Below, in pieces: positions 13,156 through 23,252 of a DNA stretch of 64,000 bases. Every line of letters begins with the position of its first letter. The first letter of the stretch is position 1. Origin of the DNA: Trochalopteron elliotii (Eukaryota; Chordata; Aves; Passeriformes; Leiothrichidae); contig JANPWX010000162.1 of NCBI GenBank assembly GCA_024734555.1, positions 746,440 through 810,439 on the forward strand, written 5' to 3'. A program made the translations under genes and the position numbers. Under the pieces are notes generated by a model, which saw only the letters and a program-made list of their open reading frames with translations, was not told the DNA's origin and ran no database searches.

Positions 13156-13196
13156 GGATGGAGCTGCAGGGCACACAGGGGTGAAGGGCACGGTGG
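13156..13196. repeat. Left fragment of a 17-bp minisatellite
   Basis: Two to three diverged units like agggcacacaggggtga lie directly left of the LTR that begins at about 13197. The same unit continues right of that LTR from 13708. The repeat was therefore present before the LTR inserted and was split by it. Confidence 0.7.
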
Positions 13197-13707
13197 GGTT
13201 GTCAGGAAAATTAATCCACTAACACCAGAGGTTTATGTCCAAAAAGGAGACAGAGGTGTCCTGGAACTTTATTCAAATAAAGGGAGAGGTCATGGGGCAT
13301 TTCCCATGGGATCTCTCACTATTTTGGAGAACACAGTCTCCTTTTTATCCCAATTTCCCTGTTGCATTTCCCTCTCTCCCCATTGACTGAGGCACTTGAG
13401 AGGTACAGGCTTCCCCAATCACCTAATACAGACCCCTCCTGATGTATAACAACCCCCCTTTTTCTTTTCCTTGTGCCAATCAATGGAATTCCTACGGAAT
13501 TTATGGTTCTTCCCATTGTTTCTTTCATCTCTCAGCATCCAATTTTATTTATCAGCAGACCCACAGTTTGTTTGTAAAGACAGATCTCTCTCCTTCCATT
13601 TATCAATCAGTGTTCCCTTCCCATTGTTGCCTTTATCTCTCAGTGCCAGTTTTATCTAGTAGCAGACCCACAGTTGGTTTGTAAAGACAAATCCCTCATT
13701 TCTTTCA
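13197..13707 (-). mobile_element. Solo LTR, family C copy 1, inside a minisatellite
   Basis: This 0.5-kb LTR is in minus orientation. Its sense 5' end is TGAAAGAAATGAGGG at 13707 and its 3' end is the complement of the ttgtcagg near 13200. The poly(A)-type motif is in the segment ctttattcaaataaagg near 13267. It aligns in reverse complement with 14837-15334. An internal phrase (tctctcagYRcc...cagacccacagtt...tttgtaaagaca) occurs twice, near 13530-13590 and 13630-13690. The LTR lies within a 17-bp minisatellite. The flanks both read GGGT if the end is placed at 13200, but the repetitive target makes this ambiguous. Confidence 0.8.
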
Positions 13708-14225
13708 GGGTGAAGAGCACAGAGGGGTCAAGGGCAGGGAGAGGTGAAGGACACAGTGGGATGAAGGGCATTTAAGGGTGAAGGGCACAGAGAGGTGAAG
13801 GGCACAGTGGGGTGTAGGGCAAAGTGGGGTGAAAGTCATGAAGGAGTGAAGGGCACAGTGGGGTCAAGGCCACAGAGGGTTAAAGGGCACTGAGGGGTGA
13901 AGGTCACAGTGGGATGAAAGACACAGTGGGGTGAAGGACACAGAAAGGTGAAGGGCACAGAGAGGTGATGAGCACAGAGGGGTAAAGGGCAACTTAGGTG
14001 TGAAGGGCACAGAGGGATGAAGGGCACAGAGAGGTGGAGGGCTCAGAGTGGTAAAGAGCATGGAGGGGTGAAGGGCATTGGAGGGGTGAAAGGCACAGAA
14101 GGGTGAAAGGCAACTTAGGGGTGAAGGGCACAGAGGGATGAAGGGCATGGTGAGGTAAAGGGCACAGAGGGATGAAGGGCACAATGGGGTGGAGGGCATG
14201 GAGGGCTGAGGGGCACATTGGGGTG
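13708..14225. repeat. 17-bp minisatellite, about 30 units
   Basis: Diverged tandem units of the type agggcacagaggggtga run for about 518 bp. The unit length is 17, but single-base indels between units are frequent. The open frames through this block on the minus strand are products of the repeat (FTPLCPS-type peptides) and are not genes. Units of the same array lie left of the LTR at 13156-13196. Confidence 0.9.
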
Positions 14226-14836
14226 CCTGGCCTTGCTGAGGGGTACAAGGAAGGCAGGATGGGTCATGCAGGGTCGAGGCAGCAGTTTTTTAGCAGCTCC
14301 CCACAGTGCTGGGGGGATGGATCCCCCAGGCAGTTCTCCCTCCTGGGTTACAGCAGAAGCTGTTAACACGAGCCACACAGAGAGACCTGCCATCTGCTTT
14401 CAAGAAATAATGTTCTCCTGCTCCTTCTAAGCGGCATTGTGGGACATGAAACCATTTCTCAGGAACAGGCACAAGATTTGAACCGACATTCCCCGAGAAA
14501 ATGAATTCTGTTGCTAATTTCCCAGAGCGCGGGTTGAGCTGAGCACTCAGTGAATGATCCTAAAGCACCGCCCGGGTGTTCATTAAGCTCCAGCTTCAGT
14601 TGCTTTGTTCCTGCCGTGTTCTGACTGCAGAAAACTTCAGCCTTGGAGGCCCAGCACCTAGAGGGACTTATTTGACCAGAATGGTTATTTGGGAGCACGA
14701 GGACCTGCAGACTTGTTTGCTTTTGTGGGCACTTTATGTTGTCTGGTCGTTTACCAAGACCATGGATATTTTTCAAAGAAACCACAAACATTTTGAGGCA
14801 GAGGAGGCAGATTTGGCTCTGCTTGGGTTTCCCCTT
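14226..14836. other. Unique noncoding DNA between two facing LTRs
   Basis: No retroviral gene remnant, repeat or exon is recognised here. The segment separates the minisatellite from the second family C LTR. Confidence 0.45.
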
Positions 14837-15334
14837 TGAGAGGAATGACAGACTTGTCTTCACAAACAAGCAGTGGGTCTGCTCGTAGATAAAACTAGCA
14901 CTGAGAGATAAAATAAGCAATGGGAAGGATTCCACTGATGGATGAATGGAAAAGAAGATATTTCCCTTTACAAACAAACTGTAGGTTTGCTGAGATATGA
15001 AATTGGATATTGAAAAATGAAAGAAAAAATGGGGAAAACCCATAAATTCCGTAGGAATTAAAAATTAAAAGGGAGGTTATATATTAAAGGGGAATTTTAG
15101 GTATTAGGCACTCCGGGAAGTCTGGACCTCTCAAGTACCTCAGCCAGTGGGGAAAGAGAGAGGGAAATGTGGCCAGGAAATTGGGATAAATAGGAGGCTG
15201 CATCCTCCAAAATTTCAGACACCCCATGGGAAATGCCCCATGGCCTCTCCCTTTATTCGAATAAAATTGCAGGACTCCTCTGTCTCCTTTTTGGACATAA
15301 ACCTCTGGCATTTGTATTAATTTTCCTGACAACA
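14837..15334 (+). mobile_element. Solo LTR, family C copy 2, with 4-bp target duplication
   Basis: This 498-bp LTR in plus orientation begins TGAGAGGAATGACAG and ends CCTGACAACA. It is the reverse-complement relative of 13197-13707, sharing the phrases tttattcgaataaaa (poly(A) region near 15252) and tttttggacataaacctc near 15290. CCTT flanks it on both sides (14833-14836 and 15335-15338). The duplication length fits a class I retrovirus. The two family C copies point their 5' ends at each other, so they cannot be the two LTRs of one simple provirus without an inversion. Confidence 0.8.
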
Positions 15335-15338
15335 CCTT

Positions 15339-15770
15339 GGACCTGCCTCAGCACAGCTGAGTTCATAGGGAGGTGATGGAGAGGTGATCATCTCACAGCC
15401 AGCCTGTGAGCCACAGAAATAATATCATTGAATCTCTCGTTATCCATTTGCGTGATTGACAGGAAAAATATTTATTTTAAAGCAAGTAACCAATCATTAA
15501 ATCTCTGGATACCAATAGTGAGGAATTAACTCGGCATTAATGGGAATGCAGTGTGCTATTATTGTGGGTAGAGAAGTAAGAAGTAAGTCACTAAATAAAG
15601 GATGAGAGATGGGTGTAGAGGCTGTACTGAAAGGAAGCAGCTGGATATCGATGCATTTGAAACAGGGAAATCCTTCAGAGCCGTTGAGGCAAGTTCAGCG
15701 CCAAGGTGTTTCCCAGAGCCCCAAAAGCCGAGGTTTGGTGATTTCAGACACATTACTGCATAGGTCCTCC
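15339..15770. other. Unique noncoding DNA
   Basis: AT-rich sequence with no recognisable feature. TTAAT- and ATTAA-type words near 15420-15560 could belong to a regulatory element. Confidence 0.4.
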
Positions 15771-16275
15771 TTGTCCCGGCTGAACCCACAGCTCAAGTGA
15801 AAGGGAACTGGCCGGAGGAGAAATTTCTTCTGGACCCGGGTACTTGCACCCTGGAAAGTGCCCGCAGAGCGAGAGCAGCTCGCTGCTTTGTCAGGCAAAT
15901 AATCCTTTATTTCCATCCTAATGCAATGCTCACCTGGGTTCGTCCCCGAAGCCGCCGCATCATCATGTTCCCTCATTGTGCCCGAGCACAATCACGGCTT
16001 CAAAGGGCTCGGATGGAGCCGAGGGGAGCCGGAGGGGGGATGTTTTTCTCCCGAACAATAGGCGTTGTTAAGGCTTTTGTGCTCAGCTCCCCGAGAACAC
16101 CGAGCGGGTAAATCTTCGCCAAAGGAAAGGGGGAAATCCATAAAGGTCATTCCAGCCCCGCAGATTGCTTCGTTCCCCGAGGGGTGCGGAGTAAAATGCT
16201 GTCCCCCGGTGACAGACGGGGCACAAACCAGGGGTCCCGCGGCCGGAGGAGGATGTGCGGGGCGGGGGATGCTCA
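15771..16275. promoter_or_regulatory. CpG-rich patch, possible CpG island
   Basis: By eye there are roughly 35 CpG dinucleotides in about 500 bp, far more than in the neighbouring DNA (for example cgtccccgaagccgccgc near 15942 and cccgcggccggag near 16236). No recognisable coding sequence starts here. It could be the promoter of an unannotated noncoding transcript, a CpG-rich enhancer or simply a GC-rich patch. The CpG count is approximate. Confidence 0.4.
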
Positions 16276-16345
16276 GGGAGGGGATTCTCAGGGAAGGGGA
16301 TGCTTATGGACAGGGATGCTCAGGGAGGAGATGCTCAGAGAGAGG

Positions 16346-16442
16346 GGAGGGATGGGATGGGATGGGATGGGATGGGATGGGATGGGATGGGATGGGATGG
16401 GATGGGTTGAGGATGGAATGAGGATGGGATGGGATGGAATGA
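16346..16442. repeat. ATGGG pentamer microsatellite
   Basis: Near-perfect tandem copies of the pentamer ATGGG run to about 16406, followed by diverged units such as atggaatg to about 16442. The overlapping frames (WDGMGWDGMG and the minus-strand PSHPIPSHPIP) are by-products of the repeat. The same pentamer recurs at 25337-25432. Confidence 0.95.
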
Positions 16443-17230
16443 GGGTAGTGGCTTCTCTTTTACCTTTAGAATCAATCAAAAACTACAACATGAATGTTCT
16501 TAGGAAGACTGAATTATCACAAGGTGCTGCCAAGCGATGCCATTTCACTGGGCTCTTTAGGTAACAGGTAAATGATCAAAATATAGGTTTGAAAAAATAC
16601 TTATGGCAAATTAATAAAAAAAACGAGAAAGAGAGAGAAAAATCTGATCACGTTGGTCATTTTGACAGAATTATTTAATAAAAATCAGAAAATAGTGCGA
16701 AGACCAGTTCTTAAGGGTTTTTTTTTTCCTAATGCTTTATATAAGCAGCGGAGAATTTTCTTTCTTTCTGTTTATATTTAGACCAACCTCCTGCATCAGA
16801 GGTAAAAATCATTTTGCTTAATTTTAGAAGCCCCTTAATTTTTTCATTACTTCAGAAGCATTCCTCCCCAGCCCCACGGCCTTCAAAGCCCAAGACAGTT
16901 GCCTAAAGACAAATTAGAGCCCGCGCTTCCTTTGTCTGCTCTAATGAGTGGCTGCCATTACCCTCGCAAATGCTTCCAGGGCTGTGAGCTCTTAAATGCC
17001 TGTTTTCAATAAAGGGAAGATATAATTTTAGTTTTGAATGTTTTAAGGTTTAATTACACAGTAGCCCCTCTGCAAATCCTCCTTCCCCTTGTTTGCAGGT
17101 CGGTGCTTTAAAATAGCTGAGGCGGGGGTGAGCTGGCTCGTCCCTCCCCAGGCAGCTGTCCCACCTGGGTGGCAGCAGGGGACAATGTTTCTGGACAGGT
17201 TCTTCTCTGAGCAGCTCTATCTTGTGGTTT
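16443..17230. promoter_or_regulatory. AT-rich unique DNA, candidate conserved noncoding element
   Basis: This stretch has long AT-rich blocks (16560-16860 and 16980-17060) free of repeats and open frames, with words like cattacttcag and gtttaattacac. The texture resembles vertebrate noncoding elements. Nothing else is seen, and conservation is untested. Confidence 0.3.
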
Positions 17231-17666
17231 TGATAGCCTTAGGATTTTAGCTTTTATATTGTTCAAATCCTGTACTGCTTTAGAGTACAAACTCTGTATA
17301 AAGTGTTAGTTATTGTCTTCACGTTTTGGTCAGACAAAATCATTCCTCTAGGCCTGAGAACCAAGGACACTCTACAGCTTCAGGTCCCGAAGAGTATAAA
17401 CAAAAGTGAATTGGGGGGAAGCAAACTGGGGGTAAATTACTTCATTACCTGAAGCTGTAATTGGAGAATTAATGCCTGATATATGAATAAACCAAACTTA
17501 TATCTGTCTGAAAAACGTGTGTCCCTTCATCCAGTTTGGGTGTGGCCCCTTGGGAAGACTTCGTCTGCCCTTCATGTACCTGAAGACCCTTCAATAAATA
17601 TATTCCCTTTTATTCTCTTAATTTTGTCTGGCCTCCTTTTTTAGGTAAAGCCCAAAAAAGGCAATA
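17231..17666 (+). mobile_element. Solo LTR, family A copy 5, with 4-bp target duplication
   Basis: This 436-bp LTR in plus orientation starts TGATAGCCTTAGG, has an AATAAA signal near 17594 and ends AGGCAATA, a decayed form of GGCATCA. GTTT flanks it on both sides (17227-17230 and 17667-17670), a perfect 4-bp target duplication. It resembles copy 4 in the U3 part (a ttttatattgttcaaatcc type segment). Confidence 0.87.
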
Positions 17667-19579
17667 GTTTTCAAAGTGTCTGGATGCCAAAACCCTCCCT
17701 CCCCATCTCCTCCTCAATCCCAAAGCACAGCAAACCCCCCAGCAGTGAGAGCTCCGAGCTCAAGAAGGTTTCACAAGACAAACAATCCATGTTAAAACAT
17801 GCCAGCATGTTGTGTGTTAATAGAAGCAATTTTCATGCTTAAGTCGGTGCATTTTTTAACGGTTATTTTTAAAATACTAATGCTTTCCATTAGAGGACCT
17901 GCAGATCCCTCCTGGATCTCGTGTTTCCCACTGGTTGATTGATTCCAGCAATTTCCCTATTACAGCAAACCCGGGACGTTCACGTCGTATTCCCTGCGTG
18001 TTTGTGGCATGAAAAAAGCAACTCCCATTTTAAAAATGATTCTGAGCATTCCTTTATGACCGACCAGCTGCAATGGAATATTTTAAATCAAAATAATGAG
18101 ATTTCTACAAGTGGGTTCTCTTTCCCTGTGCTTTCAGTGAGAAGAATCATCAGCAGAGATGCTCAGGCTGCTCTGCCCTGGAAGCTCCTGGGTCCTGTCC
18201 TTGCTGGATTCACTCCCAGAATTTCAGGGAATGTGAATATAAAGTGAATTACCAGCAGATTCCCCTCCTGGTGGGCGGCTCTGGGGGCCCACTGCTGGTG
18301 CAGGGACCTGAGTGGGATTTTCTGGAGCACACTGAGATTCTTCCCACCTACAGCAATGAATTAATAGAAGGAACAGATCCTGGAAACCCTCGGCGCTGTG
18401 ACCTTCCTCCTCCAGCTGCAAGAGCAATTAAATGTCTGTTAGAAGTGGCAGATCCTTCCTAAGGACCATTTGGCTGGTCATAATAACAGTCATTGGGAGG
18501 GGAGGGAAGGAGAGCCCCCTCCGGTGCTGCTGAGTCACATCACATAATTGCTCTCAGGTCTGAAGCTGGCTGGAAAAACCTGATTTTTTTTGCCAAGTTC
18601 CAAGGGATCAGATCTGTAAGCCCAGGCAGTGCCAAGGCTCCCAGAAGCTGCGATGGGCATCACCCTGCTGACCACACGTGGGTGACACAGCACTGCCAGG
18701 ACAGAGCCTCCAGGAGCCCGTGGGGGTTGCAGAGTAGAGGGGAGGTGCCCATGCCCCCCTCTGTATCTCCCCAGGCTGCTGGGGGCTGTTCTGTACCCAC
18801 CCCGGGGTGGCAGGGAGCAGGGACACGCTGGGATATGGCACCTGAGGGTCTGTTTGGTGTCCCCATGCAGAGCACTGGGGTGTCACAAGGGCAGGAGGAC
18901 CCAGGGACAGGCACAGAGGGGTGGTGGTGCTGCAGGCACAGCTCTGGGGAGGGTGGCAGACTCAGAGGACTGCAGCCTGGACCTGGTGAAAAAGGTGTTC
19001 AGGGGGAAAATGTTCCTGTTCTTCCTGGGGAAAAGCAGGCAGCTGGAAGGGAGAATTGCAGGCTGCTGCAGAAAGACCAGCCAGTCTTCAGAGATTTTAG
19101 ATGTTGCTTCTGTCTTTACCTTCAGAACTAGCTCTTCCCAGCAGCCTGAATGGCATCACAAACAAAAGCTGCAGCTGGTGTGAGCTGGCCCCTTCCCTGC
19201 CAGAGGGTTCATTGTCCCAGCTGGAGCCCTTGTCCCCCTGCAGAAGCTCTGTGTGTGCCCAGGTGTCCCTGGTGTGAGCAGGAGGTGTTGTGACATCTCA
19301 TCCAGAAGAAAACACTCCACGCAGTGCAAGGCTAAAAATAGGAAACCTCTCTCCCTGTGTGCTGTTGCATTCAGAGCACAGACAGCAAACAGGACATGAA
19401 CTGCTCTGTTTGCAGCTGCAGGGGCAGCAGGAGGAAGAGGAAGGAGCCCAGGCTGCTCCTTGGGCTGGGCTGAGGCTGAGCAGGGTGCTGAGGGTGCTCA
19501 GCAGGATGCACCTGCCCAGCCTGGAGTGTTTCAAGGGCATCACCTGGAGGCAGCAGCCCGAGGTCTCATGAATGAAGGG
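17667..19579. other. Unique noncoding DNA
   Basis: The segment 17780-17960 is AT-rich and enhancer-like. The segment 18490-19570 is GC-richer and holds a 212-codon plus-strand frame (18493-19131) with no recognisable domain and strong overlap with minus-strand frames. It is not called as a gene. Confidence 0.4.
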
Positions 19580-19585
19580 CACTGT

Positions 19586-19858
19586 TGTCACTAAATGGAC
19601 ACGAAAAATGACACTCACCCGTTAGGTTGAGAAGAGAGAAAAAGAAGAAACTTTATTTTGAGATTCTGACTTATATAGTCTTTGGGATTTGACCAGGGAT
19701 TGGGGGATGAGGTTAACACCTCTCCAACCCCACTGGCCAAGCCAAAAGTCCATTACAGAGAGGAATGTAAAAACAATCTACTTTGTTTATGTTACAATGA
19801 GTGAGAACTCTCCAGTCCAAGAATGAAAACATCAGAAAGCTGAAAAATCAGGGCAACA
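19586..19858 (-). mobile_element. Solo LTR, family B copy 1, with 6-bp target duplication
   Basis: This compact 273-bp LTR is in minus orientation. Its sense 5' end is TGTTGCCCTGATTTTTC (right edge, 19858) and its sense 3' end is GTGACA (left edge). A TATATAAG motif lies near 19672 and an AATAAA signal near 19652, both on the minus strand. CACTGT flanks it on both sides (19580-19585 and 19859-19864), a perfect 6-bp target duplication. A 6-bp duplication is typical of class II (ERVK- or alpharetrovirus-like) integrases. No internal genes remain. Confidence 0.88.
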
Positions 19859-19864
19859 CACTGT

Positions 19865-20997
19865 GGCTGCTGGAGCCACTCTGCCCTCTGGGCTTTTAAA
19901 TCCAGCCCAGGAAGGGGCAAACAGGGCTGGATGTGCAAATACCTGGAGCTGTAGGCAAGGCAGGTAATAGATGTGATTATTTTTATGAATGATGGCCAGG
20001 AACCTTGACTTCCATGGGTGAAACTCTACAATCTGCCAATTCCTTCCAAACCCACCAAATAAATCTGCATTTTGTATACAACTTAATTTCGACTTCCCAG
20101 CTGAAATGTCTGTGTTTATTCCTGGCAGTAAGCACTGCTTGTAGCTTCCATACAATGCAGCTCATATTTTTTTCACACCTCTCAGCACAGGTGACAGCTT
20201 GTGTGCAGAGTCGGATTCATTCTCACGCCGAGCACTAAGTTGCAGCTTTTTAATGCATCACAAATAGCACATCAAAACAATCCCCCAGACAGATCATTCC
20301 CAATCCCAAATCACCTTCCCCGTGTCCAGTGAGGCCACAACCAGCCCAGCACTGTGAGGCCTCACTCTATCTATAATTTCCTCTTGTACCAGGCTCCTTT
20401 TTACTGAATCCCAGGAGGCCTTGTTATGCTAATTGCTGTTTAGCACTGAGTTAATTTCACCGTGTTGGACTCTAAATGAATCTCCCCAGGCCATGAGACA
20501 CCAGCAGGATGGTTCTTTGGCTCCTGTGACCCCATCCATCCCCCTGGTGCCCCTGGATGCATTATTGTCCCAAGGTGACTTCTCCTCCATCTGGGTGCCA
20601 GGAGCCAAGGCCAGGGATTCAGATCCTTGCTGAGAAGTCTTTGAAGCCCCTTAAGCTGCAACAATTCTTTGATGTGCCATAATTGCATTTAGTCAAGTTT
20701 TAGGTGTATTGTAATGGTATTGATTGTTAATAACAAAGCTGTGGCTGCTTAATGCCTAAAGATGATTCATTTTCAGTGGGAGCAGAAAGTCCGGGGGCAA
20801 AGTATTATTTTTGACGTACAGTAATTTCTTCTAGCAGGATGATTTTTCTTTTTTTTTTTTCCTTTTTTTTTCATACCAGCTCTGTGTTCTGGATGAGTGA
20901 GTGGGCTCCTGGGCAGGGTGGGCTCCTGCGGGGCAGGGAGTGCCTGTGGGACCCCCACATGTCCCCCACAGAGTCCTCTGGACTTTAGGTGGAGCTG
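19865..20997. other. Unique noncoding DNA
   Basis: No exon or RNA gene is seen. The segment 20000-20300 is moderately AT-rich. A T-rich tract lies at 20848-20871. Confidence 0.4.
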
Positions 20998-21312
20998 GAA
21001 AGAGGTTGTAGCCAGGTGGGGGTCAGTGTCCTCCAGGCAACCAGCAAGAGGATATGAGGAAACAGCCTCAAGCTGCTCCAGGGGACGTTCAGGTTGGACA
21101 TTTGGGGGAATTTTTTTCATGTAAACAGTGGTCAGGCATTGGAAGGGGCTGCTCAGGGAGCTTTGGAGTCTCTATCCTTGGAGGTGTCCAAGGAACAACT
21201 GGACATGGCACTCAGTGTTCTGGTTGATAAGGTGGGGTTTTGGTCAAAGCTTGGACTTGATGGTCTTGGAGATCTTTTCCAGGCTCAAGGATTGTGGAAT
21301 TCTGTGAATTGA
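20998..21312 (+). mobile_element. CR1 LINE 3' fragment (older copy)
   Basis: The sequence follows the 3' end of avian CR1 in order: tagccaggtgggggtc, ccaggcaaccagc, gaggaaacagcctcaagctgc, cattggaaggggctgc, cttgatggtcttggag and a degenerate tail attctgtgaattg. It is 5' truncated, as most CR1 copies are, and carries no usable reverse transcriptase. Divergence from the other CR1 copies in the window suggests a different, older subfamily. The left boundary is approximate. Confidence 0.85.
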
Positions 21313-21589
21313 AACACTGCAGAACATGGGCTGTGATGGACCTGCCAGTCTGGGGGCTGTGGGAAGGGGGAGAAGAGCTGCTCCCACATGGAAAGGGCCT
21401 TTGCATTTTTGGTGGAAAGCCCCAGGAATTGGCAGGGGCAGCCCTGGGACTGGCAGCCAGGTCAGGATGTTGGGATATTGTGATGTTGGGTGTTGGATAA
21501 TACTCTTTTTCTGACCCAGAGATGGGGCAATTGAGAGGCATTTTTAAAACTGTTATTCCATTTTCAGTCTCATGTGAAGGGTGAGACAA
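21313..21589. other. Unique noncoding DNA
   Basis: Short GC-richer stretch without a recognisable feature. Confidence 0.4.
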
Positions 21590-21960
21590 TACAGGTGTTG
21601 TAATTCACACCATCACAATCAGAAGCCAAACTATTTCCTAATTCCAATCCATTATAAGTGTTTCTTGGCCTATCAGCTTTTGCCCCACAATGCTGTAAAT
21701 GCCTTAAAGCCAATCATCTAACATCACCCCTCGTGGGTCTTACTACAGTGCATCTTTCATAGTTCTATTTCTCTAAAGTATCTGGTCTTATTTGCAAGAC
21801 CATCATTTGAAACTTGTTTCTAGTTCCATTTCTCTCCCAACCATGTCCATCCTATCCCATGGCCTTTCTAAGTCAGCATTTTTTATCTCAAAGTTTACAT
21901 ACAGATACATGAGCCTTCTGTCAGACTTTGAAAATTCTCTACAAATCCATTTCCCACAGC
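21590..21960 (-). mobile_element. Possible degraded LTR fragment
   Basis: The AT-rich stretch with phrases such as ccaatccattataagtg and tgccttaaagccaatcatc has the look of a retroviral U3 region on the minus strand. I could not find clean termini or a target duplication. It may instead be unique DNA. Boundaries are approximate. Confidence 0.35.
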
Positions 21961-23048
21961 TGGGAAAGACGTTGGGCTGTGGAGCAGCTTTCAGCCCCTG
22001 GATGAACTTGGGGCCACACTGCTCTGTGCAGCTGTACATCCACAGGTGTGATGAGAGAGGCCTCATGGGGACCTGTCACATAAATAATAGAGGTGAAAAC
22101 CCCGTGGTTTCCTCATTCTGGAATTCCCCATACATGTCCCCTTTATTGGTTAATCCCCGCAGTTAACAAAATAGAAGTTTCTGATTAGCTTTTAGCTCCC
22201 AGATTACTTATGTGCAATGCAAAGCGTATTAAAATATAGTATACTTTTTAAAATTAGATTTTTTTTGGTGATAATCCATTCAGCTGTAAATGCATTTCAG
22301 TCACACTGAGAAGATGAAAGAGCCTGAGCCGCGGCATTACTGTAAGTAATCAGGCTGGAGGCTAAGGGGGGCTTTCTTTTAGCTGACAAATGGAAGGAAT
22401 AAATAACCTGGACACTAAAAGTTGCATTAGGCAAATAAACATTTCCACAAGAATTATGTGTGACATTCCGAGGAAGGCAAATAAACCTTGACTTATGGAA
22501 AGCTATCAAACCTCTCAGAGAATTAAATAACAGGGAATCATTATGTAGCATTTGGAGCAGCTATTGGAGACTGCCTTTTCTTTGGGCACTACTGAAATTT
22601 GGGGTGTTTGTAACCGTGGTCAGCTGGTTCTGAGCAGAATGAATGATTTGGTTCCAACTGAAACACTTATTTATGGGAAAGGTGTTTTCCTGTACCTCTG
22701 CCTCTCTGTGGTGTTGGTGCCAGGGGACACCTGTCCCTGTGGGACCATTTCAGGTGTGATGGGGATTTTCCTGCAGGCCTTGGCATGCAGGCAGGGCTGA
22801 TGGCAATAATAACAATGCCAATGGGGTAGGAACAGCCCCACTAGAGATTGCACGGGCAGAGCAGGGTGAAAACAGCTTCAGCTTGGAACTAAACCCTGGT
22901 TCTGAGACCAGCACATGGAGCTCTGCCAAAGGTCCAACAGCCAAAAAGGCATAAAGAGCACCAGCACTGCAGCCAAGTGGATTTCAAGGCAAAACCCTCT
23001 TTGCCACTATGCTCAAACTTTTCTTCAAATGTCCCATGTGTAAAACCT
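21961..23048. other. Unique noncoding DNA with an AT-rich candidate regulatory block
   Basis: The segment 22180-22560 is AT-rich, without repeats or long frames, and enhancer-like in texture. The rest shows nothing recognisable. Confidence 0.35.
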
Positions 23049-23252
23049 TGGTAGAGGTTGGGCAGGTGAAGCAGAAGTTTGGGCAGGTGCAGCAGGAGAT
23101 TGGACAGGTGAAGAGGAGGTTGGGCAGGTGAAGAGGAGGTTGGGCAGGTGAAGAGGAGGTTGGGCAGATGAAGAGNTTGGGCAGGTGAAGAGGAGGTTGG
23201 GCAGGTGAAGAGGAGGTTGGGCAGATGAAGAGGAGGTTGGGCACGTGCAGCA
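23049..23252. repeat. 20-bp minisatellite with an N
   Basis: About ten tandem units of gttgggcaggtgaagaggag occur, with variants (gatgaag, gtgcagc) at both edges. A single N at 23176 breaks one unit and shifts the register. The minus-strand peptide frames (LHLPNLLFTCPTSSSPAQPP) are repeat products. Copy number in the assembly is uncertain because of the N. Confidence 0.93.

Noticed and set aside
13197..15334. A single provirus bounded by the two family C LTRs
   Set aside because: The LTRs are in opposite orientation and the DNA between them is a minisatellite and unique sequence with no gag, pol or env remnant.
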